Positions 33,416 through 44,613 of a stretch of 64,000 nt of DNA are shown in pieces. Below the pieces are notes generated by a model. That model ran no database searches. It was not told the origin of the DNA and was given only the letters and a program-made list of their open reading frames with translations. Origin of the DNA: Ursus arctos (lineage: Eukaryota; Chordata; Mammalia; Carnivora; Ursidae). The stretch spans positions 43,944,938-44,008,937 of the forward strand of contig NW_026622786.1 of NCBI RefSeq assembly GCF_023065955.2. The letters are read 5' to 3'. The translations under genes and the position numbers were made by a program. Positions within the stretch are counted from its first letter, which is position 1, and each line of letters opens with the position of its first letter.

Positions 33416-34620
33416 TCCCTATTTAATGTCCTTTGGTAACCCTAATAAGGATAATGTTTTTGATCTAGGAAACCAATGCGTATTTAATTCTTTGTAAACC
33501 ATTTGCCCCGTGGCTCCTTACACAGTGAATCTGTGAAGTTCATTGCTTCTGGGAAGGATAACCCATGTAGAGAAAAGGACTCTTTGCTTAGTTTTGAACC
33601 TCAAAGCCAACTTTCTCAAGTCCCTTGTGAAGCAATGTCTTGAAATCCAGACTTTTTGAAAGGTAAAAGAGGCATCTGAATTCCAAAAGTGTCCCTTTGC
33701 AAACCAAGAGGAAAGTTTAGTTATTTGAAAATAGAGTTTTATAATAAGCAATTATGGAGAAAGGAAGGAAGATACTATCCAAGGAAGTCCCACCATATGA
33801 AAAGTAGAAAGTACTAGAGGAAGAGTTAAGGGGTGTGTGTGAGAGACAAACCAGCAAGAGATGAGACAGTGTCCTTTACTCACAGTGGAACTCAGTGGTT
33901 TGATAGTTTTGGGGGAAACTGGGGAGCATCGCTGGTGGAGAGGTTAGAAGCCTCAGAGAGAAGCCCTTTGCTAACATGGGTAGCTACAGAAACAAAAAAT
34001 GGCATGGTATGTTAGGCAGAAGAGTAGCTGCTTTCTTATAGCTGGTGCACGTTACAGAAAAAATCTAAAGGTTCTTGAGCAATTCTGAGGAGATATAAAG
34101 GGTAATTTAGAAATAAGCATTAATATATTTGCCAGAAAGTCACAGCAGAGGAGATCTCAGTAGAGGTCTCTGTTCAAATAATATCACAGTGGTAACTATG
34201 AGTAGGCAACTCCGAGTTGAGGTCCAGATGGAGGATATTGAGAAGTCTCAGATGATCAGCAGCATCACCAGCAGTGAAAATCAGTGTAGACAGCCTGGGC
34301 TGCAGGAGGAGATGGCTGAGTTTCTTGACAACAATCACCATGCATTGCCTATGCCAAGAGATCAGACTCTTGGTCTCTTTAGCAGGGGTCAGAGTGAACA
34401 TATAGCCCAATGCCCAGAGCCCAGGTGAGGTGAGCTATGCATCAGCCAGACATCATATGCATACCTGGAGAGGACAACATGTAGATCAGACAACAACCCA
34501 GTGTGTTATCACTAAAATATTATAAACTTCTGTGCCCAGATCTCAAAAGATGAGAGGGGGGAAAAAACCTTGAAAAATTGAGCATTAGTCCTCTATAAGA
34601 GACTGAATTTATCCTAAATA
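33416..34620. other. no gene recognised
   Basis: Contains a 99-codon plus-strand frame (34,129-34,428) and a 77-codon minus-strand frame (33,518-33,751). Neither has a recognisable domain. No repeat family assigned. Confidence 0.5.
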
Positions 34621-34625
34621 AGATG

Positions 34626-34752
34626 TTTTTTTGTTTTGCTTTGTTTTGTTTTTAAGATTTTTAAGTAATCTCTACACCCAACATGGGGCTCAAAGTCACA
34701 ACCCTGAGATCAAGAGTCACATGCTCCACTGACCGAGCCAGCCAGGTGCCTC
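34626..34752 (-). mobile_element. short tRNA-head SINE, antisense
   Basis: Reversed tail (TTTTTTTGTTTTGCTTTG...) followed by 'aagtaatctctacacccaac' and 'gaccgagccagccaggtgcc'. Flanking 'tcctaaataag' and 'tcccaaataaa' are a probable duplication. Confidence 0.9.
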
Positions 34753-35359
34753 CCAAATAAACCTTTAATTGGGAAAGCCTGAGTTTTTCACTTTTTTCCT
34801 CCATTTTCAACTTTGTATTTTGAAAATTTTCAAACCAATAAAAAAGCGGAAAGATTTTTACAATGAACATTCCTGTTTTTCACCAACATTCACCAATTTT
34901 TAACATTTTGCCTTATTTGATTGTCTTATTTAGATAGCTAGCTACCTACTTATATATCATCTATTAATTTTTTTTGCCTAACCGTTGAAAGCAAGTTGTA
35001 GACATCATGGCATTCATGTTTTAATATTATGTTTAACCTTGTGAAATTGCTTGTTTAGTCATTTTTGTATGTTCAACTCAATACTTCAGTATCCATCTCC
35101 TAAGAATAAGGACATTTTTCCATACAACAATAATACTACCACTACATGTAAGAAAGTTCAATAAATTCTGTAATATCTAACAAACAGTCCATATTTAACT
35201 TTTCCCAGTTGTCTAAAATGTCTTTTATAAGTGATTTACCTTCCCCACCCTGGTCTAAGATCTAGCTGAAGTTCATCCATTGCATTTGGTATTTATACAT
35301 CTTTAGTCTATAGAATAATTCTTTGTCTACATTTTCATGATATTGATTTAAAAAAAAAT
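34753..35359. other. no gene seen
   Basis: T-rich sequence without a named feature. Confidence 0.45.
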
Positions 35360-35634
35360 AAAAGTCCACATATGAAGGACTGTAGGGGAAGAGAGGGAAA
35401 CCTAAAGGGGGAGAAACTAGAGAGGGAGATGAACCATGGAAGACTATGGACCCCAGGAAACAAACAGAGGGTTTCAGAGGGGAGGAGGGTGTGGGGAGGG
35501 GGTAACAGGGAGATGGGTATTGAGGACTGGATGTTTTGTGATGAGCACTGGGTGTTTTACATAAGTAATGAATCATTGAAGACTTCGTCAAAAACTAATG
35601 ATGTACTATACAGTGGCTAACTGAACATTAAAAA
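35360..35634 (+). mobile_element. carnivore L1 3' untranslated end, sense
   Basis: Short 5'-truncated L1 tail: 'gaaccatggaagactatggacc', G-rich 'ggaggagggtgtggggaggggg', 'gagcactgggtgttttacataag', 'actaatgatgtactatacagtggc', then poly(A). Flanking aaaagtcca on both sides is a likely duplication. The 109-codon minus frame and 82-codon plus frame are artefacts of this G-rich segment. Confidence 0.88.
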
Positions 35635-35720
35635 AAAAAGTCCAGCCCAGTATCATAGAATTGCACACTTTGGATTTATTTAAGTTGTTTCCTCATGATT
35701 AGTTTTAGGTTAAGTATATT

Positions 35721-35838
35721 TTTTAAAGTTTATTTATTTATTTATCTATTTATTTATTTACATTAATCTCTACTCTCAATGTGCGGCTCCAACTCCATCG
35801 TGGGGCTCCAACTTCTGACTGACCCAGCCAGGTGCCCC
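35721..35838 (-). mobile_element. short tRNA-head SINE, antisense
   Basis: Reversed TTTATT tail, 'attaatctctactctcaatg' and 'ctgacccagccaggtgcccc'. It is flanked by tagttttaggttaagtatat (about 35,700) and tagttctaggttaaatattt (about 35,840), a diverged duplication of about 20 bp. Confidence 0.9.
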
Positions 35839-36330
35839 ATAGTTCTAGGTTAAATATTTTTGATAAGAAAACTACGTAGGTGACAATTGCATACTTACTG
35901 AGTCTCACTACAAGGCAAATGACACATTGTTCAACTATTGCTGATGGTAAATTTGATTATTTAGTTGATTAAGGTGGTGACCACACAAACTTTCCATTAT
36001 ACAGATACATTTTCCCCTTTTCAATTAATAACTAATATATGGAATAATATTTTGAGACCATATGAATATCATGTTTCTAACAACCGTTTACGCAAAAGCT
36101 TTAGCATCTGTTGATGATCCTTAGCTATTATATTGGACATTGCCAAATGATGATTTTCTAATTCTATCATTTCTTCCATACTTACTAGCTCAATTCTTTA
36201 AAAAAAAGGAAATAGCTCAAGTTTTCTCTTTCTCTTTTGAATTTCACTTTGGATTCATAAATTTTGTTTCATTTTATTCTATGTATTATAATCTGTTATC
36301 ATCATTTTTTTTTTTGAGGTTCAAATTTTC

Positions 36331-36523
36331 TTTTTTTTTAATATTTTATTTATTTATTTGTCAGAGAGAGAAAGAGAGCACAAGCAGGGGGAGCAGCAGG
36401 CAGAGGGAGAAGGAGGCTCCCCGCTGAGCAAGGAGCCTGATGTGGGACTTGATCCCAGGATACTGGGATCATGACTTGAGGCCAAGGCAGACGCTTAACC
36501 AACTGAGCGATCCAGACATCTGT
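36331..36523 (-). mobile_element. Can-SINE, antisense
   Basis: Antisense long-type SINE flanked by gaggttcaaattttc (36,316-36,330) and ggggttcaaattttc (36,524-36,538), with one mismatch in 15 bp. Confidence 0.94.
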
Positions 36524-36834
36524 GGGGTTCAAATTTTCATATATTTGATCGGTAGGCAACCACTTCAAGCTGGCTCCTTTGTCCTCTTGGTATGATCTCA
36601 TTAGTCTTTGAGCATTTCCTTGCTTTCTGGCATGTCAACATGTTCCAGGTTGACCTAGTACTTTGGATGCTACAGACCTGGAGTCATTTCTCAAAGGATC
36701 ATTTTCTCTTTTTAGTGGACAGTAGTATTTAGAAACCAAGATCTTGGTGCTAGTTGTGTTTATTGCTATGGAGTGCATTGCTTCTATGCATAGATGGGCT
36801 CCAGAGCACACCTGAGTCTTAGCGTGCAAATTTA

Positions 36835-37400
36835 ACTCTCACCCAACCCTAAAACTATATTTTTAGGCTTATTCCAATTACTCATACAGTAATCAGAGTG
36901 GTACTTTAAAATGTAAACTAGACCAGATTTTCCCTGCTTAAAATCATCACATAGTAAACTGCAGCCACATTGGTCTTAGTTTCTGGAGGTGTTCAAGATA
37001 GTCCATTTTTAAAAACCTTATACTTTAAAACTTTCAACTTTTTGTGTATATTTTATAATGCACATAAAATGGTAATATGCTAGTACACACAATGTAAATA
37101 TAACCAAATAAATATAGTTGGAGTTGTGTGAGCAAAAAAAATTTAATTGATGACATGCCTGATCACTTTGGAATTTGAAAACCACTACTCTAATCCTGAA
37201 TTTTCTCCTGGGGGCCTTTGGACATGCTGTTTCCATAAGTAATTTACAAGTTAATTTTGTCTCTCCTATAAAATTGTGAATACCATGCATGTATGGACCA
37301 TGTTGTTTTACTTCTTCATTGTATAAACCATCACCTAGAATAGTGACTAGCACATGGTATTACTCAATACATATTTGTCAAATAAGTATTGAATAGAATA
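36835..37400 (+). repeat. L2-type LINE 3' remnant, sense
   Basis: Decayed sense L2: 'cagtaatcagagtggtactttaaaatg', 'ttttccctgcttaaaatcatc', and a 3' end like 'aatagtgactagcacatggtattactcaatac'. An unrelated AT-rich gap separates the coding-like and 3' parts. Confidence 0.5.
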
Positions 37401-39905
37401 AATAGAAAAGAGAAAAGGATGGGAAACACAATTTGGCCCATTGACAAAAATATTGCAAAAACAATTATTTTTATATGCCATTTATTTCACATGTGAACTA
37501 CTCACTCACATACTACTACCACATGAGCAAATCAGCTGGTAGGCAACTGGTAGGCTGAAAAAAAGAACAATGTAATAAACAGGAATTACCATGGAGGGAG
37601 TTACTGCAGTTTTAGAATATTTTAGGGGTAAATAGATTAATTAGAAACTAGAAGAGGTCAGGTTGAACATTCTGTCCTTGAGTAGGCCAACTGGAGTATC
37701 AAAACTATTTTAATTGTTTATGTATATTCCATAAAATCTTGATGGTTTAGCTGTGTATCATACATAGCAGACTATCTCTACGTAATATCTGACTATCCTT
37801 GCGTCCATACTCCACCGTATTTAGGCCAGATCTGTTGCACTTCTCTCGGAGGAATTTCTGGGTAATTTGAGCAAAGACCTAACTTTAGGGTTTCTTGGCC
37901 CTCCCAAATGTTTTGTTTCTTTTGGGTTTCTGTGGGATTGAATTATAATAAGCAAACGTCTCATTGTGGGTGCAAAAATGCTCCCTGTTAACTTCATTTT
38001 AGAGGGGCATGGTTCTAGAGGTTAGGCGACAGTAAAATGAGCTTAGCAAAATTAAATAAAATTTTCTTCCACACAGATTCAGCAAATTTTCAATTGCTAG
38101 TAGTGATAATAGTGTCATGGGTAAGTCAGCTATCTCTGTAGGAGAGGTTTGCTCTGAAATTAGTGGTGTTAAGGAATCTTTTTGTGAAGGTTTTCCTAAG
38201 AAACCTAGAATTTACATTTAAGCCCCCTAACTGATGTCTCTGAATTTCATGTCTTTCTGTGCAATTCAAAAATATGTAAGTCAAAATACATTTCTTGTGG
38301 TCAGGGTCATCAATGGGAGAATTAGAATAAAGAGACAAAGATTATATAAGCCCTCACTCCAGGGACCCTCCATTTAAATTCAGGTGAAATTTTATTATAA
38401 TGAATCCATGTAAGCCTGGTTACCAGAGATAAAGGGAAGAAGAGTTGTTTAAGGCTTTATGCATCCATTGTGGTATGCGGGAAAGGGTAGGAAGACAGAC
38501 TCAGTATCCCCACTCCTTCATATAGTGGATTTTGAGCATGAAATTGCTCAGGATTTTTTTTTTTTTAATTTACTTATTGACTCTCCTACTCTCTTCCCAC
38601 CGGTTTTTTGTTCATTCATTTGTTTTGTTTTTTACCTTTTTTTAGTTCTAGTCACAGAATTGTAGGTTCCCTTAAAACCTCAGCTAAGGTGAGTATTCTT
38701 TTTTCTTTTTGCATGTTGATTTAAAAAATACAAGATGTTTTGTTCAAAAGTGGAGCAAGTTCGGATTCTTTTGACATCATTTGGTATTAACGTGATTAAA
38801 ATCATTGGGGCTTTTGTTTTCCCTTTTCATTTCCCCTAAACTGTAATAGTTAATTTATAGTTAGGCATTCAATATAGAATATTTCAGCAAGAAACATTCT
38901 TCTGATGGTTATATTTTTCAACCTTTTTACTGCAATTGCAATAACATACAATTAATGACAATTATGCTTTGTGTAGTATGAATTATATTTTCATTTTTGT
39001 CTTTAGTATAATATGTATGACAAGTTCATTTTCCCTGTTGAACTCACTTGCTACTTTCACATGAGGAACATGTATTCCATTCCTCTATTCCGATTGTCTT
39101 TTACTCTATAGGGAGTCCTGACAGGGCTAGAATGATCTAAGAAGAATGATTATACTACACCTAACTAAAGTTACCTTTTAGCGCTGTGGCTATTTTTTGA
39201 AAGGATTCATTCAGAACATTTCTATGAGGGAAACAGAGATTAGGCCAATTTTGTCCTCCTTTTCATCAACGTCATCATCATCATCATCAAATGAAATATG
39301 TAGGTTTCCTCGTGTCTGGCAGAATCACATGTAACTTGAAAATTATTTGATTTACTGTACTTATTCTCATTGGTGGCTCCAAGAACAGCCAGAAATTTAA
39401 GAAACACCATTCTCTGGAAAACTCTCTTTAGAAATCATGATTGATTGAACTCGAAATCTTGATCATCTCTAGTTCGGAGGGCATGCAGATACCATCAGAT
39501 TCAGAACTATACCCAAGGATTCAGTTCAATCTCTGCTCTCTGATGATAAAACTCAATTGATGAGATGTAAAAACAGACACAGAGACACAGCCCGTAGGCT
39601 GCAGTATTACTGGCAGATGTGGCCCATTAGGCCTGCCATGTTTTGCTTTGTTTTATGTGTTAACCAACATCAACAAAGATATTTTAACTGGAAATCTGGA
39701 TTCCTGACTCCTATTGAAAAGTTAAAACCCTTACATCTCTAGGTTTCCATTCCTACAAGGTAACCTGAGGCTGTTGCACAGTCCCTACCCTTCACTCAAG
39801 TACAGTATACATGCTTGTGTCACATGTTTTAAGGCATTCTATTTGCAACTGTTCAACACAAATATGCAGTGCGGGCTAGTCAGGCAACACGTGTCCTGGA
39901 AGATG
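37401..39905. other. no gene recognised; (ATC)n at about 39.27 kb
   Basis: About 2.5 kb of AT-rich unique-looking sequence. Features: a run of about 11 T at about 38,554 and a short ATC/CAT repeat at about 39,267-39,290. No coding block with plausible splice sites could be supported. As the last long unique stretch before the CpG island it may contain regulatory DNA, but nothing in the sequence proves that. Confidence 0.5.
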
Positions 39906-40445
39906 TTGTGACTGTAAAGTCCCTGAGTCTGTTTCCTCATCTGTTCAGTGGGGCTGAATAAACCTCTTTTGATGCTCTCCTGTGATAGTTGTGATTTCCA
40001 ACTGAGAACATGCATGGAAAAACACTTTGAGTTGCTACAATTGTAAAAACATGTTAATTATATCCATATATATATAAAAAATAGACATAATTTGTCAACT
40101 CAATTTTTGAGTTCTCTCTGCTGAGAGAATAGTATTGACACCACGGAAGGAGTAAATAGAAAAAAAGGAACCTCTCCTTGGTCTGAAGCAGAAATATTTT
40201 GTTTCATAGGCCGGTATCATGGGAAGAGCCTGGTATTGAGTTAGAAGTGCTGCATCGACGTCCTGGAAGCTGTGTACAAGTCAGTGAACCTTCATGAATC
40301 TCATTTTCTTACCTACAAAACATGGAAGACGGGACCTGCAATCTAAACTCACAGGTGTGTGGTCAGGATTAAATGAAATACAGGATATAAAAATAATTAG
40401 TAAATGATAAGACATTATTCTAATGAAGGCAATAATAAGTGCTTA
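39906..40445 (+). repeat. two sense MIR fragments
   Basis: About 39,906-39,990 ('gagtctgtttcctcatctgttcagtgggg') and about 40,235-40,445 ('agctgtgtacaagtcagtgaacc', 'ttttcttacctacaaaacatgg', 'gtggtcaggattaaatgaaatac') are MIR core sequence in sense orientation. Confidence 0.75.
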
Positions 40446-40540
40446 GTGATAAAATATGAACACATAAAGTGGACTAAGAATATTTACAAGCCTAATATTT
40501 GCACACTTTAAGAGTCTGAAGAGATGACAAAGTAGTTTTT

Positions 40541-40647
40541 TTTTTTTTTTTTTTTAAGTTAACTCTATCCCCAAGGTGGGACTCAAACACACCATCCTTG
40601 ACATCTAGGGTGGCATGCTTTACTGAGTGAGACAGCCAGGCACCCTG
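40541..40647 (-). mobile_element. short tRNA-head SINE, antisense
   Basis: Long T run (reversed tail), 'aagttaactctatccccaag' and 'gagacagccaggcaccc'. It is flanked by gacaaagtagttttt (40,526-40,540) and gacagagtagttttg (40,648-40,662). Confidence 0.9.
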
Positions 40648-40662
40648 ACAGAGTAGTTTTGA

Positions 40663-41689
40663 ATTAAATCAGAGACTGGGCCTATTTTGCTAATTAAAAT
40701 AAGCTTGCAATTTGTGTTTTATATCCGGAGCATGCCTTTGTTGTGAGAGGGATTGGGTATTTCACATGTTCTTCAGATTACTTACTTCAATATAATACAT
40801 GATGTAAAGTTAAATTCAAAAAGAGTGCAAAAAACGTGTTATGATTTTGCGATACAAAAAATCTCAGGACATTTATTAGAGCTGGAAGGAATCTTTGAGA
40901 TGATATTTTACAAACCACAAAACAGAAGAATAAAGGACTTCTGCAAGTTTTCAGAGCCATGAAGTTCCAGAGCCAGAACTCAAAACCAGGGGTTTGGACT
41001 CCAATGTTCTTTCTGCTACACACACCACTGATGCTGGGGCAACTTCTGGCTAGTGGTACTGAATGGAATCGTTGGATATTTAGATAATCAGATTAGGTTG
41101 GAAATGTAGGGAGGGAAAGGGAAGGAGAAGTGTTAATAAGATCACTGTGAATTATTAAGTAGGTTTAAGGGTAAACAGCTCCTGCAAAGGAAAAAAAAAG
41201 ACTTTGTATTCTTTTTCCACACTGGTAACCCCCTCACCACTCTACCCCTTTTGCCCTTCTTTTAAAGCCTGGTTACTACCTTTACATTCTCAGACGTTTT
41301 TCAAACTTTCGTATGCCCTTGCAGTCCTGGGACACTAGGAAGATTCCTTCTCTGATCAGCACGAGAGAGCAGGACAGCTCCTCCAGGAAAATGAAAACTT
41401 TCCAAACCCCCAGAGAGAAAGAATGCAGCCACCGGGACAAAATTTGTACCGGAGGCCAAAAAATCGCCCCACCCCCACCCATCCATCTCCGTCCCTCCAA
41501 CATCTGAGAGCTTGAACTTTCTTCCCTCTATTCCCACAGCCCCAAGGGAACTGTCTTGAGTCCTCGTTATAAAGAGGTTTAGGGCGTGAACTAGGTCATT
41601 CTTCCAAGTGTCTGGGGGTGGGCTGCCTCTGGAATTAAATTTCCCCTCTCCGCTGGCTTCCAGTTTTCCTCTTCTCTTCTTGGTTCTGG
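40663..41689. other. upstream flank of CpG island; old repeat traces
   Basis: About 40,880-41,025 resembles an ancient conserved mammalian repeat ('tagagctggaaggaatctttgagatg', 'cagagccagaactcaaaacc'), family uncertain. The remainder becomes progressively GC-rich towards the island. The 192-codon minus-strand frame ending at 41,301 is GC-rich shadow. Confidence 0.45.
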
Positions 41690-41899
41690 AGGGGCAGAGG
41701 CGTTCGCGCGCCCCGGGGCTCATTCGGAATTGGTGCCCAGGAGGAGGCTTTTGGGGAGGTCGGTGGCTGGGCCGGGTCGCTAGGGCCCGTGCTCGTTCTC
41801 TTGCAGTTGGCGAGAGTTCTTGTTGGCCTATGGAGACCGGTGTCTTTCGCGCCCACACCCCGGCCCCCCCGCCCCCCACCGCGTCCTGCCGCCTGGGAC

Positions 41900-42523
41900 G
41901 GGGGTTTCGGAGACCTGGAGGAAAGCAGGCAGGCAGAATGAGGGCTTCACCAGAGTCGGACTGCCTGGCTTTCCACTTCCTGGCCCCAGAGAGCGGAGGG
42001 CTTCTAGCTTCCCCCAGCAGCCCCCCGCGGCCGCCACCGCCGCCTTCCCCAGCAGCGGCTGCTAGATGACTGCGCCGTCACTGGTTGGATTGGAGCTGGC
42101 GGCTCAGACGGGACACCGGGGTGGGGGAGTGGGGGAGGGGGGGTGTGGGCAAGGGGGAGGTCACTCTGGGCGGGCGCTCCGGGGACCCTGCGCTGCCCCC
42201 TCCAGCAGCTGGAGCCGCACAGCAGCATCAACAGTCGCCGCCGCAGCCACAGCGGCCACAGCAGCGCCAGCGCGAGGCTCGCAGCGCTGCGCGGCGGAGA
42301 GCGGAGGGGCGGCGGCGCCCGCGCCAGCAGAGCCGAGCCGAGCCGAGCCGAGCGCGCAGCCTGGCCGCCGCCGCCGCTCGCAGATGCCATCACAGCAACA
42401 AAGAGCTTGCTGAGCCGAGAGCCGAGGCGAGAGCTCGCCTGGAAACCGCGGAGCGGGCTCCGCGAGCTGGGCGGCAGCCGGAGGAAACGCGCGGGGGGTC
42501 TGGGGGAGGGGCGGGGGCAGAAG
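41900..42523 (+). promoter_or_regulatory. presumed TATA-less promoter and 5' UTR
   Basis: Region between the GC-rich upstream flank and the start codon at 42,524. The transcription start cannot be fixed from sequence. Candidate elements are an inverted CCAAT at 42,089-42,093 and Sp1-type GGGCGG at 42,168. The likely 5' UTR is full of GCC/CAG runs (about 42,210-42,290) and has a four-unit AGCCG repeat at 42,331-42,350. An ATG at 42,384 in weak context opens a ten-codon upstream ORF that ends with TGA at 42,411-42,413. This is 110 bases before, and out of frame with, the main ATG. Confidence 0.6.
42384..42413 (+). promoter_or_regulatory. short upstream ORF in 5' UTR
   Basis: ATG CCA TCA and so on to TGA: nine residues (MPSQQQRAC) and a stop, 110 bases before the main ATG. 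The context is weak (C at -3), so leaky scanning or reinitiation at 42,524 would be expected. It exists in the transcript only if transcription starts upstream of 42,384. Confidence 0.45.
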
Positions 42524-42557
42524 ATGGCCAAGAAGAGAGGGCCCCCCAGCATCAAGG
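42524..42557 (+). CDS. first coding exon of an unidentified gene (5' partial)
   Basis: ATG in strong Kozak context (A at -3, G at +4: gcagaagATGG) followed by ten codons, giving MAKKRGPPSIK, plus one base of the next codon (G at 42,557). A consensus donor GTGAGT follows at 42,558-42,563, so the intron is phase 1. The N-terminus is short and basic; there is no signal peptide, and a nuclear or cytosolic product is possible but unproven. Reading through the donor stays open to 43,063, but the excellent donor, the CpG island and the GT/GC microsatellite downstream argue for splicing. The frame is also open for at least 127 codons upstream (from 42,143, no ATG), which GC richness explains. I do not recognise the protein family. 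No second coding exon could be supported before the window ends, implying a first intron above 21 kb if the call is right. Confidence 0.6.
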
Positions 42558-42920
42558 GTGAGTTCCGCTCCGTTCTCACCTCGGCCCATCCCACCTCCCA
42601 CCCGCGGTCCGCCCCCTCGGTCCTGCCTGTTTACGTCTACACTCTGCCAGGTGGAAGGTTGCCTGCAGGGGAAGAGTTTGCCTTCTCCGGGAGGTGGAGG
42701 GACCTCAGCAGTGCTGAACCTCCCTTTGCCTCCGGGGAGACTCTGACAGGAGTTTGTCCCCTTTTTCTAACCTGGGGAAACCTGGAGATTCTTTCTCTCA
42801 CCCCACCCCTTTCCTACTCCGAGAGCTTGGGTATCTGTTGCGCGTTCCCCCCTGAGGGCAGGGGGGAGAAAAGAGACTCCTGGCTCGTAGCGTCTCGTCC
42901 TTTTAGGAAACAGGCTGCAT

Positions 42921-42921
42921 G

Positions 42922-42961
<40 letters not shown>

Positions 42962-42977
42962 CGCGCGCGTGTGTGTG
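42921..42977. repeat. (GT)n(GC)n(GT)n alternating tract
   Basis: 57 bp of purine-pyrimidine alternation: GT units, eight or nine GC units, then GT units. It lies about 360 bp inside the presumed first intron and within the CpG island. Confidence 0.97.
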
Positions 42978-43560
42978 CCAGAGAGAGTGAGTTTTTTCCT
43001 TGGCCTCTCCTATTCCCTCCTCCCAACCTCCCCCCTCCCACCGCCCCTTCATCCCTAGGGTGACAAGTTCTGCATTCATTTTCCCAACCTCCATCCTGAG
43101 GAGGTGGTAGCTGTCTGCCTCTCCTTTTGCCCAACGGTCAAGAGGAGTTGCTACCGGTCGGGTCCCTGCAAGGCTATTTCCCCCTTCCCGACCTGGGTAG
43201 GCGGACAGTGACTCTGGCCGGCAGGCCCCCCTGTTGCTCCTTTGGAACCGGGTGTTCCAAAGTTGGAAAGTTCAGGGGAGGAGAAGCGATGACACAAAGG
43301 ACAGGGAAGAGCTTGTTGCTGGGATGGTCCAGGGCACTCGGGAGGGAGCCTTGTGGGCAGCAGCATCGGGCTTGGCGGGGCGGGGGGCGGAGGGGTGCGT
43401 CCCCAGGACTCGCAGAGCGCTGCGCACTGGGAGCTGGTGTACCGGCCTCGGGCGCCTGAAGCGGGGACTCGTAGAGGTCGCAGGTCGCCGGCTCCCTCCC
43501 GCTCCCGCACTCTCGTTGGGCAACCGGCAGTGGCCGTGAGATTGTCTGCAGCACTGCAGA

Positions 43561-44031
43561 GAGGTGGAGGTCAGCTCCATGCCGCTCATGCGGAGGATGG
43601 TTGTGCGCCTGGGGGTGGGGGACCGGACCTCAGCAACTTGGGGAGGAGGAAGGGACAGTGCTTGAAGTTGGATTTCGACCCAATGAGCCTCTTGGCCCAG
43701 GAGGCGGAGACTTAATGTGCCTTAGGGTTTTATAAAATAGGGCTGCCCCTCTGAGATGGGAACGGGTACATTATTGAATATAACGACGAGGTTACAGCAG
43801 CGCGCTCGGCTTTGACATGCTTCTTGCTTCCCCCCCAAGTCCTGCTTGTGGGAGCTTAGCGCCACTCTAGAGGTCACTAGGGGGACACAACTTTATCTTG
43901 GTGCTTCAGCTTGCTTGTTAATTGTTCTGGGGTACTCAAATCACTTATTGGAAAGGGTTTTAAATCATGATCCTTAATCTTTTGGAAGATGTTACTACAA
44001 AACACCGGTATTCTGTTTTTCAAACTGTCTT
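43561..44031. other. island edge, no gene
   Basis: GC content falls off. The 120-codon plus frame ending at 43,715 is GC-rich shadow. No repeats or exons seen. Confidence 0.55.
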
Positions 44032-44138
44032 TTATATATATATACACACACACACACATATATATATATACACATATATACATATATATACACATATATG
44101 TCATATCCATATATATCCATATATACATACATATATAA
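44032..44138. repeat. compound (TA)n/(CA)n microsatellite
   Basis: Alternating TA, CA and ATAC blocks of about 107 bp. Frames of the type IYIHTHTHIYIY on either strand are products of this repeat. Confidence 0.97.
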
Positions 44139-44573
44139 TTTTATTGCAATGTGTTTTCTTTAAAATATAGTTCCTGTAAAATAGAAAAGACCTTATTACC
44201 TGATTTTTTGCTCTTCCAATGAATTAGTATATGTTTATAGTGGTAGACTACTGAAGAATGAGAGAATGTATTCATTTACAGCTTCTTTACCATAATATCA
44301 GATAATTACTCTAAACCCAGATTGACAAGGTGCATTAGTTGCACTTTTGTTTAGCTCCTTTTTTATGGAACCATATGGGCCAATGAGCAAAACAGAAGGA
44401 CTGGTTTTCAGCACTGCTGATGTGGGTATCCATTGGCAGGAATACATTTCATATCCACCCCAAACCTTGCAGATTGTAAATGGTCCGTGAATAGTGGAAA
44501 AAATTTCACAGTTTTACAGTACATGCTTAGAGACAACCTTACTCTTGAAATTAACCTGGGCAGAAGCACGCAT

Positions 44574-44613
44574 GTGCACACACACATACACACACATGCG
44601 CACACACACACAC
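44574..44613. repeat. interrupted (CA)n
   Basis: CA repeat with TA and TG interruptions. Confidence 0.95.

Larger units (their letters stand above)
41690..43560. promoter_or_regulatory. CpG island
   Basis: About 1.9 kb that is strikingly GC-rich and dense in CpG compared with the AT-rich flanks, and free of SINEs and LINEs. It spans the upstream region, first exon and start of intron 1, as expected of a housekeeping or developmental gene promoter. No TATA box is evident at a suitable position. GGGCGG boxes lie at 42,168-42,173 and 42,509-42,514. An inverted CCAAT (ATTGG) is at 42,089-42,093, with a CGTCA half-site at 42,076-42,080. Long frames on both strands here are a by-product of the low stop-codon frequency in GC-rich DNA. 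Confidence 0.92.

Noticed and set aside
34129..34428. 99-codon plus-strand ORF
   Set aside because: No domain, no splice or promoter context and an overlapping minus-strand frame; most likely chance.
41301..41879. 192-codon minus-strand ORF at the edge of the CpG island
   Set aside because: Composition (P/R/G/S-rich) and overlap with equally long frames on other strands match GC-rich chance. There is no domain, and the plus-strand exon explains the island.
42004..42601. 146- to 196-codon minus-strand frames opposite the exon
   Set aside because: They are shadows in GC-rich DNA with homopolymer-like A/P/R runs. A divergent transcript is possible but nothing in the sequence shows a coding gene.
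42143..43063. 306-codon plus-strand frame containing the exon-1 codons
   Set aside because: It begins at GTG, not ATG, runs through a consensus donor and ends in a GT/GC microsatellite. Low stop density in the island explains it.
43877..44170. Frames rich in I/Y/H/T on both strands
   Set aside because: They are created by the TA/CA microsatellite at 44,032-44,138.
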